Below, piece by piece: positions 46,754 through 57,400 of a DNA stretch of 64,000 nt. The stretch lies in contig NZ_WRPP01000002.1 of NCBI RefSeq assembly GCF_009760405.1, forward strand, positions 930,001-994,000, read 5' to 3'. Every line of letters begins with the position of its first letter. The first letter of the stretch is position 1. Both the position numbers and the translations under genes were made by a program. Under the pieces are notes generated by a model. It had not been told where the DNA came from and did not search any database. It saw only the letters and a program-made list of their open reading frames with translations. This stretch comes from Nocardia terrae. GTDB taxonomy: Bacteria; Actinomycetota; Actinomycetes; Mycobacteriales; Mycobacteriaceae.

Positions 46754-46841
46754 ACGGTCAGGCCCGGAGGCGCCGCTCCACCACCCAGCGCTTGCGCAGC
46801 GTAACCACGCAGGGCCCCGGTCGTGCGGAGAGGACACAGCA

Positions 46842-49100
46842 ATGAGCGATATCAAGCACCGGATCGGCAATTTCGCCGAAGTCCCGCTGATCGAGGGCGA
46901 CACCGCCCCCGCCGCGGTCGACGCCGCCCAGGTCGACGCGTTCGTCGCCGAGGCCGCGACCGCCAATCACTATGCACCCGAACAGCTCACCTGGTCGACG
47001 CCGGAAGGCATCGAGGTGCCGCCGGTGTTCACCAAGGCCGACCGGGACGCCATCGTGGCCGAGGGCTACCCGCTCGACAGCGTGCCGGGTATCTCCCCGT
47101 TCGTGCGCGGGCCCTACCCGACCATGTACGTGAACCAGCCGTGGACGATCCGCCAGTACGCGGGCTTCTCCACCGCCGCCGACTCCAACGCCTTCTACCG
47201 CCGCAACCTGCAGGCGGGCCAGAAGGGCCTGTCGGTCGCCTTCGACCTGGCCACCCACCGCGGCTACGACTCCGATCACCCGCGCGTGACCGGTGACGTC
47301 GGCATGGCCGGTGTCGCCATCGACTCCATCCTGGATATGCGGGAGCTGTTCGATCACATTCCGCTGGACCAGGTTTCGGTGTCGATGACCATGAACGGCG
47401 CGGTGCTGCCCATCCTGGCCCTCTACGTCGTCGCCGCCGAGGAGCAGGGCGTCAAGCCCGAGCAGCTGGCCGGAACCATTCAGAACGACATTCTGAAGGA
47501 GTTCATGGTCCGCAACACCTACATCTACCCGCCCAAGCCCTCGATGCGGATCATCTCCGACATCTTCGCCTACACCTCCGCGAAGATGCCGAAGTTCAAC
47601 TCGATCTCCATCTCCGGCTACCACATTCAGGAGGCCGGAGCCACGGCCGACCTGGAGCTGGCCTACACCCTCGCCGACGGCGTGGAGTACATCAAGGCCG
47701 GTCTGGACGCGGGCATGGAGGTCGACAAGTTCGCGCCGCGGCTGTCGTTCTTCTGGGCCATCGGCATGAACTTCTTCATGGAGGTCGCGAAACTCCGTGC
47801 GGGCCGCCTGCTCTGGAACGAGCTGGTCGCCAAGTTCGAGCCCAAGAACTCGAAGTCGCTCGCGCTGCGCACCCACTCGCAGACCTCGGGCTGGTCGCTG
47901 ACCGCGCAGGACGTGTTCAACAATGTCGCGCGCACCTGCGTGGAGGCCATGGCCGCCACCCAGGGCCACACCCAGTCGCTGCACACGAATGCGTTGGACG
48001 AGGCGCTGGCCCTGCCGACGGACTTCTCCGCTCGCATCGCGCGTAACACCCAGCTGCTGATCCAGCAGGAGTCCAACACCACCCGTCCGGCCGACCCGTG
48101 GGGCGGCTCGTACTACGTGGAATGGCTGACCCACCAGCTGGCCGAGCGCGCCCGCGCCCACATCGCCGAGATCGAAGCGCACGGCGGTATGGCGCAAGCG
48201 ATTTCGGAGGGCATCCCGAAGCTGCGCATCGAAGAGGCCGCGGCCCGCACCCAGGCCCGCATCGACACCGGCCAGCAGCCGGTGATCGGCGTGAACAAGT
48301 ACCAGGTCGAGGAAGACACCCCGATCGAGGTCCTCAAGGTCGAGAACTCGCGGGTGCGCGCCGAGCAGAACGCCAAGCTGGAAAAGCTTCGCGCCGAACG
48401 CGATTCGGCCGAGGTCGAGAAGGCGTTGGCCGAACTGACCCGGGCCGCGGCCTCTTCGGAGGGCGGCATGGACAACAACCTGCTGGCGCTGGCAATCAAC
48501 GCCGCCCGCGCCAAGGCGACCGTCGGCGAGATCTCCGACGCCCTGGAAAAGGTCTACGGCCGCCACCAGGCCGAAATCCGCACGCTCTCCGGCGTTTACC
48601 GTGAGGAGGCCGGCAAGGTGACCAACATCAGCAAGGCCATCGAGTTGGTCGAGGCGTTCGCCGAGGCCGAGGGCCGCCGCCCGCGCATCCTGATCGCCAA
48701 AATGGGTCAGGACGGCCACGACCGCGGCCAGAAGGTGATCGCCACCGCCTTCGCCGACCTCGGCATGGACGTGGATGTGGGCCCGCTGTTCCAGACCCCC
48801 GAAGAGGTGGCCCAGCAGGCGGCCGACAACGACGTGCACGTCGTCGGCGTCTCCTCGCTGGCCGCGGGCCACCTCACGCTGGTGCCCGCCCTGCGGCAGG
48901 CACTGGCCGATGTCGGCCGCCCCGACATCATGGTCACCGTCGGCGGCGTCATCCCGCCCGGCGACTACGACGAGCTGTACGAGGCGGGCGCGGCGGGCAT
49001 CTTCGGCCCCGGCACCATCATCGCCGACGCCGCGATCGACCTGATCCAGAAGCTGGCCGCGCAGCTGGGCCACGAGATCGGCACCGGCGCAACGGAATGA
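46842..49100 (+). CDS. mutB: Methylmalonyl-CoA mutase large (catalytic) subunit
   Basis: A 752-residue protein. The N-terminal barrel has [19 protein letters not shown] and [15 protein letters not shown]; the C-terminal cobalamin domain carries the base-off DxHxxG motif at D624-G-H626-D-R-G, with [12 protein letters not shown] and [15 protein letters not shown]. It catalyses the adenosylcobalamin-dependent rearrangement. It is 88 bp after mutA and overlaps the MeaB gene as ATGA, so the chaperone is made together with the enzyme. Confidence 0.96.
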   Translation: MSDIKHRIGNFAEVPLIEGDTAPAAVDAAQVDAFVAEAATANHYAPEQLTWSTPEGIEVPPVFTKADRDAIVAEGYPLDSVPGISPFVRGPYPTMYVNQPWTIRQYAGFSTAADSNAFYRRNLQAGQKGLSVAFDLATHRGYDSDHPRVTGDVGMAGVAIDSILDMRELFDHIPLDQVSVSMTMNGAVLPILALYVVAAEEQGVKPEQLAGTIQNDILKEFMVRNTYIYPPKPSMRIISDIFAYTSAKMPKFNSISISGYHIQEAGATADLELAYTLADGVEYIKAGLDAGMEVDKFAPRLSFFWAIGMNFFMEVAKLRAGRLLWNELVAKFEPKNSKSLALRTHSQTSGWSLTAQDVFNNVARTCVEAMAATQGHTQSLHTNALDEALALPTDFSARIARNTQLLIQQESNTTRPADPWGGSYYVEWLTHQLAERARAHIAEIEAHGGMAQAISEGIPKLRIEEAAARTQARIDTGQQPVIGVNKYQVEEDTPIEVLKVENSRVRAEQNAKLEKLRAERDSAEVEKALAELTRAAASSEGGMDNNLLALAINAARAKATVGEISDALEKVYGRHQAEIRTLSGVYREEAGKVTNISKAIELVEAFAEAEGRRPRILIAKMGQDGHDRGQKVIATAFADLGMDVDVGPLFQTPEEVAQQAADNDVHVVGVSSLAAGHLTLVPALRQALADVGRPDIMVTVGGVIPPGDYDELYEAGAAGIFGPGTIIADAAIDLIQKLAAQLGHEIGTGATE

Positions 49101-50200
49101 GCGACGCCGCACGCGCGACCGAGGGTGGAGAGATCCACCCTCGGCTCGGCACCACCGCCGGGGTCGGCCGGTCCGGCCCCGGCACTCCGGCAGCCGCTCC
49201 GGCGGCGCGCCGGGTGATCGACGTCGACCAACTGGCCGCGCAGGTGCGGGCGGGGGAGCGGGCCGGGCTGGCCCGCGCCATCACCCTCGTCGAATCCACC
49301 CGCGCGGACCACCGGGACCTGGCGCAGCAGCTGCTGCTGAAGCTGACCCCCGAAACCGGCAAGGTGGTGTCCAATCGGGTTGGCATCACCGGTGTTCCGG
49401 GCGTCGGCAAGTCGACCTTCATCGACGCACTCGGCATGTATCTGATCGGTCAGGGCCACCGGGTGGCGGTGCTCGCCGTGGACCCGTCCTCGACGCGCAC
49501 CGGCGGCTCGATCCTGGGCGACAAGACCCGTATGGCCCGGCTGTCGGTGGAGCGTGACGCCTTCATCCGCCCGTCCCCGACAGCGGGAACCCTCGGCGGC
49601 GTGGCGAAGGCGACCCGCGAAACCATCGTGCTGCTGGAAGCGGCAGGCTACGACGTGATCCTGGTGGAGACGGTCGGTGTCGGACAGTCCGAAGTGACCG
49701 TGGCCAACATGGTCGACGTCTTCTGCTTCCTGACCCTCGCCCGAACCGGCGACCAGTTGCAGGGCATCAAGAAGGGCGTCCTGGAACTGGCCGATCTGGT
49801 GGCCGTCAACAAGGCCGACGGCCGGCACGAGCTGGAGGCGAAGGCCGCCGCCCGCGAACTCCAGGGCGCGATGCGTTTGATCCACCCGCGCGAATCGCTC
49901 TGGCGGCCACCGGTTCTCACCATGTCCGGCCTGAACGGCGTCGGCCTCGACACGTTCTGGGACACGGTCCTCACCCACCGCCGGGTTCTCACCGAGGCGG
50001 GGGAGTTCGCCGAGAAGCGCCGCCGCCAGCAGGTCGACTGGACCTGGACCATGGTGCACGACAACCTGCTCCGCCGACTCACCGACAATCCCAACGTGAA
50101 GGCCCTGCGCGGCCAGATCGAGAAGCAGGTGCGCGACGGCTCCGTGACCCCGGCCCTCGCGGCCGAGGAAATCCTACGGGCCTTCGACCACCGGGACTGA
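49097..50200 (+). CDS. meaB: Methylmalonyl-CoA mutase-associated GTPase MeaB
   Basis: A 367-residue G3E-family P-loop GTPase. Walker A is GVPGVGKS (99-106), followed by [30 protein letters not shown] and the specificity motif NKAD. Its first ~40 residues are a non-conserved Ala/Pro/Gly-rich extension. MeaB protects and reactivates the mutase by gating cobalamin transfer. It overlaps mutB by ATGA; position matches Rv1496. Confidence 0.94.
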   Translation: MSDAARATEGGEIHPRLGTTAGVGRSGPGTPAAAPAARRVIDVDQLAAQVRAGERAGLARAITLVESTRADHRDLAQQLLLKLTPETGKVVSNRVGITGVPGVGKSTFIDALGMYLIGQGHRVAVLAVDPSSTRTGGSILGDKTRMARLSVERDAFIRPSPTAGTLGGVAKATRETIVLLEAAGYDVILVETVGVGQSEVTVANMVDVFCFLTLARTGDQLQGIKKGVLELADLVAVNKADGRHELEAKAAARELQGAMRLIHPRESLWRPPVLTMSGLNGVGLDTFWDTVLTHRRVLTEAGEFAEKRRRQQVDWTWTMVHDNLLRRLTDNPNVKALRGQIEKQVRDGSVTPALAAEEILRAFDHRD

Positions 50201-50205
50201 CACCG

Positions 50206-50712
50206 ATGACTGTGCAGATCCGACCCGGCACCGAATCCGACGCGGAGGCGGTCGCCATGCTGCACACCGCCAGCTGGCGCACCGCCTACGCGCACATCAT
50301 GCCGGGTTGGTACCTCAACGGATCCCTGGCCGACGACCACCGAAACCTGTGGCGCACCCGCCTCGCCGCCGAGGTCCCGGCGGGCAGCCTGTTCATCGCC
50401 GAATCCGACGGTGAAATGCGCGGCTTCGTCTATTTGGCAGCTCAACCGGACGGTCGGGTTCTGATCGACAACCTGCACGTCCAGCCGGACCACAAAGGCG
50501 GCGGGATCGGCGGGCAGCTGCTGCATTTCGGATTCGAGTGGGCGGGAGCCGAATACCCCGGTCATTCCGTGTACCTGGAAGTGCTGCAAGACAATACGGC
50601 GGCGATCGGGTTCTACAAGCGGCACGGCGGCCAGCCGGGCGAGGCTCGAATCGCACACTTCTCAGCGGGATTCGATGTCTACGATCTGGAAATCACCTGG
50701 TCACAGCCGTGA
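50206..50712 (+). CDS. GNAT-family N-acetyltransferase
   Basis: A 168-residue protein with the GNAT fold. The acetyl-CoA loop is PDHKGGGIGGQLLHFG (Q/RxxGxG/A type), preceded by VLIDNLHVQP and followed by LEVLQDNTAAIGFYKRHGG, as in RimI/PhnO-like enzymes. Acceptor unknown. Begins 5 bp after meaB, so probably the last gene of the mut operon. Confidence 0.87.
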   Translation: MTVQIRPGTESDAEAVAMLHTASWRTAYAHIMPGWYLNGSLADDHRNLWRTRLAAEVPAGSLFIAESDGEMRGFVYLAAQPDGRVLIDNLHVQPDHKGGGIGGQLLHFGFEWAGAEYPGHSVYLEVLQDNTAAIGFYKRHGGQPGEARIAHFSAGFDVYDLEITWSQP

Positions 50713-51215
50713 AGTGGCGGCGGCTGCAAGACCAAGAGATAAAAGACAAAAGACGCCTAGAGGAGGGAGAGGGGCTGGCCGGGTTGGGAGCCTCGGCTCG
50801 GTTCCAGCCCCCTCGAGGCTCGAACCGCGTTGACCTCCCGGGGCGGATGCCCGAGTTGCCCGGTTCCAGCCCCACCCGTGCGTCGAGTGGCAAATTTTTC
50901 CGGACTAACCAGACATAACCCCTCGATAATGCGCCACTCGATGCCCGGGAGGGCGTTTTGGGTCTTTTGTTGTTGAGTCTTTTGTCTTGAGAAGGTGATG
51001 CGTGCAGTCCGTGGGCCGGGAGGCGAGGTGACGGCTCCCAACCCGGCGTCAGCCCAGGTCCGGTAGGGCAGGCGAGGTGACCACACTTTCGGTGCATCCG
51101 ATCGATACGCAATCGGGTTGCCGGTCATCCACTCTGGAAGTCTTCCCTCGAATTACCTGGCCTCACGCCGAGGAATCACCTGTGGGCGCGCGGCAGTACA
51201 ACGGCCGTGCGGGGG
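50713..51215. repeat. Repeat-rich non-coding stretch next to the 13E12-type gene
   Basis: No credible gene. It contains interleaved inverted repeats: AGACAAAAGAC (50744-50754) with GTCTTTTGTCT (50977-50987), and CGGGTTGGGAGCC (50780-50792) with GGCTCCCAACCCG (51033-51045). TCGAGTGGC pairs with GCCACTCGA around an AT-rich loop (about 50884 to 50942). Direct repeats are CGGTTCCAGCCCC (twice) and GGCGAGGTGAC (twice). The pattern suggests a decayed or non-autonomous mobile element, or the flank of the adjacent repeat-family gene. Confidence 0.5.
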
Positions 51216-52673
51216 TCACGCGGCGCGAGATCGGGGTCGGTTCCGTTCGCGAATTTTGGCCAGTGAGGTGGCCATCAACTCCCCGACGTGGTGGGCCTGG
51301 TTGACCTGCGGGGTGCGGGTGGGGTCGATGCTGGTTGGGGCGATCCAGCCGATGCGTCCGGCGTGTTCGGAATCCGGTGGCATGACCACCGTCTGCCATT
51401 TGGTCGGGCCTTCCCCGATCAGGGAGTGGCAGGAATCGCAGGCGAGGGTGAGGTTTTCGATGTCGGTGGGGCCGCCCTTGGCGAAGTCGGTGACATGGTG
51501 CACCTGGCACAGGGTGGCGGGGGCGGTGCAACCGGGGCGGGTGCAGCCACGTTCGGTCGCGATCAACGCCAGCCGTTGGGCCGGGTTGGCGAGTCGGTGC
51601 TTCTTGGCGTGGCCCAGGTGCAGGGGGCGGCCGTGGTGGTCGAAGACCAGCAGGTAGGGCTTGGCGTGCTGCGCCAAGACCAGGGCTTGTTCGAGTGGGA
51701 CGGTTCCGCCGGTGGCGGTGGTCGCGACTCCGGCGGCGGCTTCGACCTCGGCCAGGCTCATGGTGATGATGGTGGAGACCGGCAGGCCGCGGTGCTGGCC
51801 GAGGTTGGCGGGTCCCATTTCCGGGCGCAGGAACGCCACGAGTGCGTCGTGCTGGCGTTGCGCGGTGGAGCGATTGTCACGACGCGCGGCGTCCTGGATC
51901 GCCTCGGCGGTGATTCCCTCACTGCACCACGGGCTTTCGGGGTCCGCGGGGTTGCACATGCCGGGCTGGGCCAGATCAGCGAAGATCGGATCCAGCAGTG
52001 CACGCGCGATCGGAGTCAACGACGCGGTGAGCGTGCTCATCCCGTCCACACCGGGCTTGCCCAGGGTGATCCCACGCCGAGCCTGCCGGTCCTCCTCGCG
52101 CACGAGAGTGCCGTCCGGGTCGAGGAGCGCCAGGATGCGATCCCCGGCGATGGGCAGCACGTTCGGGTTGGACTGGGTTGCCAAATGTGCGAGCTGGTAT
52201 TCGGCATTGTCCTTGAGTACCGCATCGACCTTGCTCGGAATCCGCGCCATGATCTTGCCGATCGCGCGGGCATGGTCGGCGGAGACCAAGCCCTGTTCCT
52301 GTACCGCTGCCGTCCATGCCAACGTCGGTTCCAACAGCTGCCCCGCCGCTTGACGCACACCGAACAATTCGGCGGCCTGCACACGTGAACGGGCCTCGCC
52401 CAAGCTCAAATGCAAGAGCTGCTGCAGATATTGAGCAGAGTGATTCTTCCACCCAGCCTTCTCTGGCAGGCTGCGAGCATTCACTTGAGTCACGAATTTG
52501 TGATCGACCGCCGCGAAGCGCCGCCGGGTGTTTTCCATCCCTTGCATCGCATCGATGAGTGCCGCATCGGACATCGGGTCGAAGGAATTCTCGAGCAGTA
52601 CGGAAGTGGCCCGCGCCAACATTTCGATCGCCTCAGCGATCGAAATGTTGGCGGAAACCCCTCCCTCGCTCAT
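51216..52673 (-). CDS. DUF222/HNH endonuclease-domain protein of the 13E12 repeat family
   Basis: A 485-residue protein: N-terminal DUF222 helical domain (residues ~20-330) and a C-terminal HNH nuclease domain, ERGCTRPGCTAPATLCQVHHVTDFAKGG...LTLACDSCHSLIGEG, with the zinc-binding Cys pairs and the catalytic HH. This is the REP13E12-type family that is repeated in mycobacterial genomes and serves as a phage integration target there; its own biochemical role is unknown. The 5' coding end contains an 18-bp perfect hairpin (52614-52653). Repeat-rich DNA lies downstream. Confidence 0.87.
   Translation of the reverse strand: MSEGGVSANISIAEAIEMLARATSVLLENSFDPMSDAALIDAMQGMENTRRRFAAVDHKFVTQVNARSLPEKAGWKNHSAQYLQQLLHLSLGEARSRVQAAELFGVRQAAGQLLEPTLAWTAAVQEQGLVSADHARAIGKIMARIPSKVDAVLKDNAEYQLAHLATQSNPNVLPIAGDRILALLDPDGTLVREEDRQARRGITLGKPGVDGMSTLTASLTPIARALLDPIFADLAQPGMCNPADPESPWCSEGITAEAIQDAARRDNRSTAQRQHDALVAFLRPEMGPANLGQHRGLPVSTIITMSLAEVEAAAGVATTATGGTVPLEQALVLAQHAKPYLLVFDHHGRPLHLGHAKKHRLANPAQRLALIATERGCTRPGCTAPATLCQVHHVTDFAKGGPTDIENLTLACDSCHSLIGEGPTKWQTVVMPPDSEHAGRIGWIAPTSIDPTRTPQVNQAHHVGELMATSLAKIRERNRPRSRAA
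52614..52653 (-). repeat. 40-nt perfect hairpin inside the start of the DUF222/HNH gene
   Basis: An 18-bp stem with a CTCA loop: CGCCAACATTTCGATCGC and its exact reverse complement. It encodes residues ~8-20 (ANISIAEAIEMLA) and would form a very stable structure about 20 nt into the message. Confidence 0.8.
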
Positions 52674-52751
52674 CCCCTCATTCTACGCCGACTGCACAGC
52701 GCAATTCGACGAATTATAAAGTGATGCAACGCATTTCAGAAACTTCGGACC

Positions 52752-53723
52752 TCAGACGCCCAGTGCCGAGGCGAACAACGGCCAGGAGTCGTGGACATCG
52801 TCCTGCCAATAGGGCCAGGCGTGAGTTCCATTGCGGTAGGCGACCTGTGCGGGAATTCCCAACGAACCCAGCCGTGAGACAAGGGAATCCGTGCAACTGC
52901 GCACGACCGACTCCATGAGTCCACCCACGGCCATGCGGTCGGTCAGCGCGCCCACATTGCCACCGGTCTCGGCGATGCTCTCGTGCAGGCCCGGTATGCC
53001 GTTTCCGGCCGAAATGTACAGCGCCACACCGCGCAGACGGTCGGCGTTGAGGACCGGGTCGTGGGCGTCCCAGGCCGGATTGTCGTCGGCTCCCCACATA
53101 TTGGCGGCATTCGCGCCGAACAGACTCAATTCGGAGCGGACGTAGTTGCGGGCGACCGCGTCGGTCGTGCGGGGGCAGCCGCTGTAGGAGCCGACGGCCT
53201 GATACATGCCGGGTGCGTCGAGGGCGAGGTCCAGGGCCGAGGTGGCCGACATCGACGCCCCCGCGACCGCGTTGCGGCCGGTCATCTGGAACCGCGATTC
53301 CAGCAGTGGCGGGAGTTCGTGAATCAGGAAGGTGGACCATTTGTTCCGGCCCAGGGTTGGGTCGTCGGCCACCCAGTCGGTGTAGAAGCTGGCCCGGCCG
53401 CCGATCGGGGTGATGACGTTGACCGGTTTGTCGGCGAAGAACTGGGCCACGTCGGTGCGGGCGGTCCACGGGCCGCCCGATTCGCCGCCGTCGACCGCGT
53501 TGAGCAGATACAGGGCGGGCGCGGCGAAATCGGGGTGTGAAACCCATATCGGGATGGTCTTGTTCATCGCCGCCGAATACACCGTGACCTCGTACTGGCG
53601 GCCCCCGAGCGGGCGGACGTCGAGGATGGCGGAGTTGTCTCCGGGGTCGGCGGATGCGGCAGTGGGCGAAAGGGCAGCAAATGTGGCGATCAGGGCAAGG
53701 AGGGAGCGTGACAGCCGATGCAT
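52752..53723 (-). CDS. Secreted antigen-85-type mycolyltransferase/esterase
   Basis: A 323-residue alpha/beta hydrolase with a signal peptide (1-25, ending SADP). Ag85 hallmarks: SFYTDW, KWSTFLIHELPPLLESRF, the nucleophile elbow GASMSA with S157, and the C-terminal GTHAWPYWQDDV with the catalytic His. Ag85 proteins transfer mycolic acids to trehalose and arabinogalactan in the envelope. ATG at 53723 is chosen by the signal peptide. Nocardiae have many paralogues, so the exact acceptor is uncertain. Confidence 0.9.
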   Translation of the reverse strand: MHRLSRSLLALIATFAALSPTAASADPGDNSAILDVRPLGGRQYEVTVYSAAMNKTIPIWVSHPDFAAPALYLLNAVDGGESGGPWTARTDVAQFFADKPVNVITPIGGRASFYTDWVADDPTLGRNKWSTFLIHELPPLLESRFQMTGRNAVAGASMSATSALDLALDAPGMYQAVGSYSGCPRTTDAVARNYVRSELSLFGANAANMWGADDNPAWDAHDPVLNADRLRGVALYISAGNGIPGLHESIAETGGNVGALTDRMAVGGLMESVVRSCTDSLVSRLGSLGIPAQVAYRNGTHAWPYWQDDVHDSWPLFASALGV

Positions 53724-53761
53724 GAGTGGAGTATCCGCCCGTTGAGGCTCATTTTCCGGCA

Positions 53762-54460
53762 TCACCGCGCGTGTTCGTCGGCGGAATGTGCCCGCAGGGC
53801 GGTGATCTCACCGGCCTCGGATTCGGCTACCCGCAGCTGTTCAGCTATTGACCAGCGGAGTTTGCGGGGCAGGTCGGGGGCCAGCTGGGTGAAGTAGGCG
53901 TAGAGCCAGTCGGATCGGGCGACGAGGAACGGGAAGTCGGTGCTCATCATCGATCGCAGGACCAGCATGGGCACCGGGGAGTCGAGGGGATGGAAGTCGC
54001 GGTCCCACAGGCCCGGAACGCCGCAGCCGGGGTAGAACTGGCCGAGCATCATGCCCTGTGAGACCACCTCTGTCTTGCGAGCGGCGTGGACCTCGTCGAT
54101 CAGGTCGTAGCGGGTCAGTCCGGGGAATGCGGTGATCAGCGTCAGTCCGCGCGCCTCCGCCGGATTCTCCTGCCGCAGGCGGCGATACAGCTCGAACGCG
54201 TCGTCGATGATCAGGTTCATCTGCCCGATTCCCAATTCGTCGCCGCCGTCCGCGAGTCCGGCCCAGAACAGCTGCCGCGCCATGCTGTGCCGCACGAACG
54301 GGCACACCGGGCCGGGCCTGCCGAGATCCGGGTGCGGCCGCATCAGATGATCGTCCACCCAGCGCGTGAGGACTCCGGCCGTGTCACCCTGCCGCTCCCA
54401 CAGCGCCGGATCCTCGTAGACGTTGAACCACCGTACAGCGGTCCGCGATCCGACCCTCAT
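53762..54460 (-). CDS. DUF6875-family protein coupled to the NRPS
   Basis: A 232-residue soluble protein without known catalytic motifs. Segments such as RPGPVCPFVRHSMARQLFW, GLTLITAFPGL and GMMLGQFYPGCGVPGLWDRDFHPLDSPVPMLVLRSM recall a family of conserved proteins near non-ribosomal peptide and other biosynthetic genes; I place it in DUF6875 on that basis. Its ATG overlaps the NRPS stop (ATGA), so it is made with the synthetase and probably acts on the same product. Confidence 0.6.
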   Translation of the reverse strand: MRVGSRTAVRWFNVYEDPALWERQGDTAGVLTRWVDDHLMRPHPDLGRPGPVCPFVRHSMARQLFWAGLADGGDELGIGQMNLIIDDAFELYRRLRQENPAEARGLTLITAFPGLTRYDLIDEVHAARKTEVVSQGMMLGQFYPGCGVPGLWDRDFHPLDSPVPMLVLRSMMSTDFPFLVARSDWLYAYFTQLAPDLPRKLRWSIAEQLRVAESEAGEITALRAHSADEHAR

Positions 54461-57400
54461 CGGCGGCCCTCGCGGTCCAGATGGGCGGCCAGGATCGGAC
54501 CGATGACCGCGACGACATCGGCATTGGTGAGCTGTGCGTGGGTGGCGGGCACCGGGTGCTCGATGAGCGCGCCGGTGACGTAGGGCCGCCAGATCCCGGA
54601 GTCGACGGACTCGGTCATGCCGCGCGTGGCCGAGAAATACAGCAGGTCGCCGTCGAACACCGCCGGCCGGTATCGGGCCGAGAGCCGCACGCCGTCGACA
54701 TAGCCGCGATGCAGCCGGGTCAGCTGTTCGGCGCTCAGGCCGGTGCCGAAAGAGGCTGCGGAGGCGGCCAATTCGGCGGCCGCCTGCTCGGCGGTCACCT
54801 CCGGCAGTTCGTCGCCGTCCTCGGGTTCGTCGCCGAGCAGGTGGGTGAGCAGATCCCGCATGCGCGGAGTGGGCGGTGGCGGCATGTCATCGGGGAACAC
54901 GATGCTGTCCAGCATGGCCAGCGTCGCGACCCGCGCGCCCGCGGCCCGCAGCCGGACGGCGACAGCGTGCGCGATCTGCCCGCCCAGCGACCAACCCAGC
55001 AGGTGGTACGGCCCCTGTGGTTGTACGCGCAGGATCTCCTCGACATAGCCCGCGGCGAGGTCGTCGATGCTGGTCGCGGGCTGCGGATCGCCGCTGGGGG
55101 TCAGGGCCTGCAGCCCGTACACCGGACGATCGGGGACGTACCGTGCCAGACCCGCATAGCACCAGGCCAACGGCACCGCCGAATGCACGCAGAACAGGGG
55201 AGTGCCGGAATCGTTGCGGCGCAGGGTGAGTACCGCGTCCAGCGCGTCGTCGGTGGTGGCGCTGCCGTCGTGACTCTGCAGTCGCTGCGCGAGTTCGGCG
55301 ACGGTGGGTGCGGTGTAGAGCCAGCGGACCGTCACCGGCAGCCCGGTGGCCGCCGACAACTCCGCCGAAACCGCCACACCGAGCAGGGAATTGCCGCCCA
55401 GCTCGAAGAAGTCGTCGTCGAGGCCGACCCGGTCGGTCTCGGTCGCGGCGGCGAACTGCTCGGCGACCAGACGCTGTAGGTCGCTCTCTGGGGCTCGGTA
55501 GGGGCGGTGCGCGGCGGGTGGCGGCGGGAGAGCGGTGCGATCGACCTTGCCGTGCGCGGTGATCGGGAGCCGATCCAATTCGACGAGCTGCGCGGGCACC
55601 AGCGCCGCGGGCAGCAGGGTGCGCAGCCGCCGGACCAGAGCGGTCGTATCCAGCCGAATGTCCTGTGCGGCAACGACGTAACCGATCAGCCTGGCCCCGG
55701 TCGGGGCCTCGTCCACGGTCACGACCGCCTGCGAGATCTCCGGCAGCACCGTGAGGGCGGCCGCCACTTCGCCGGCTTCCACTCGCCGCCCGCGCAAGGC
55801 CAGCTGGTCATCGGCGCGACCCAGGAAGACCATCTCCCCGCCGACCTCGGCCCGGACGAGATCCCCCGTGCGATAGAGCCTTTCGCCCGGGTGGAAAGGA
55901 TCGGCGACGAATCGTTCGGCGGTGGCGGCGGGCCGGTGCCGGTAGCCCTGCGCCACCCCGGGACCGCCCAGATACAACTCGCCGTGACCACCGGGCGGCA
56001 CCGGGCGCAGCCGGGCGTCGAGCACGAGCGCCCGCACTCCGGGCAGGGCCGGTCCGATCGTGACGGGTCGATCGGGGATCAGCGCGGCCGATTGTGTTGC
56101 CATGATCGTGGTTTCGGTAGGCCCGTACCCGTTGAACAGCCGCAGCGCTGAGGCCCAGCGCCGGACCAGATCGGCGGGGCACGCCTCCCCACCGACCACC
56201 GCTGCCCGCAGGGAGGGCACCTCGTCCGGGGCCAAGGTCGCCAATACGGCGGGAGTGGTCAGGAAATGGGTGATCTGTGCGCAGTTCAGCAGTTTCGTCA
56301 GATCGGCTCCGGCCACCACGCCGGTCGGCTCGACGATCAGCCGCGCTCCCGCCGCGAACGCGCCCAGCAACTCGAGCAGATGCGCGTCGAACGAGGGCGC
56401 ATGCGCGTGCAGCACGTGCGAATCAGGCCGCACCCCATAGTGTTCGACGATGTAGTCGGTCAGCGACCCGAGCCCGCGATGGGTGACCACGACGCCCTTC
56501 GGCGTTCCGGTCGTACCCGAGGTGTAGATGAGATAGGCGGGATGCTCGGCCCGCAACGGACGCGTCCGCTCGGAGTCGAGCACCGCGCCCCCGGGCCGTT
56601 GCCCGACCCGCGCACCGAGGCCCGCGTCGTCGAGTTCGAGCCAGCGCGGCCCGTCGGGCAGGTCGGCGTGCACCGACGACACCGTGATCCCCATCCGCGC
56701 ACCCGAATCCGCCGCGACCGTCTGCAGCCGCCGCGCCGGATCGGTGGGATCCACCGGCACGAACGCGGCTCCGGACTTGGCGATCGCCCACACCGCCAGC
56801 ACCGACTCGGCCGAGCGCGGCACCGCGACCAGCACGAACTCCCCGGGTCCGGCACCGGATTCGATCAACTCGCGCGCCCACCGCGACGACACCTCGTCGA
56901 GTTCACGGTAGGTCCAGGTCCGGGTGCCGTCCCGAAGGGCGATTGCCGCGGGATCGACGAGCCCGCGAACCAGCGCGGTGCGCAGCAGATCCGGCAGGAG
57001 CCGATCCGCGGGCGCGGCGGAATCCTCTCGCGTCGCGCCCGGCAGGTCGATTCCGGGCACCCGCAGCTCGGGCTCGGCCAGGAACCGTTCGAGGTACTCC
57101 AGGAACCGCGCATGATGCCAGGCCAGCGTCTCGCGGCTGTACAACTGCGGATTCGCCTGCATGTCAATGGTGATCGTGCGCTCGTCCGGCCCCAGCTGAT
57201 ACCCGTTGACCAGTAGGTCCTCCACCGGCCCGAGCGACAGCAACCGCACCTCGGCGCTCAGCGGCCCCACCCGCGGCTGCTCGACGAATCGCAGCATGTT
57301 CACCACCGGCCCGAAACTGCCCCGCACCGTGAGGCTTTCCCCGGTGTCGCGCAGCATGTCCTCGTAGCGGTACCGCTGATGCCGCAGCGCCCCCACCACC

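Noticed and set aside
50780..50860. tRNA-like GGTTCGAGCC on the minus strand
   Set aside because: The T-arm stem does not pair and no anticodon or acceptor arm can be built around it.
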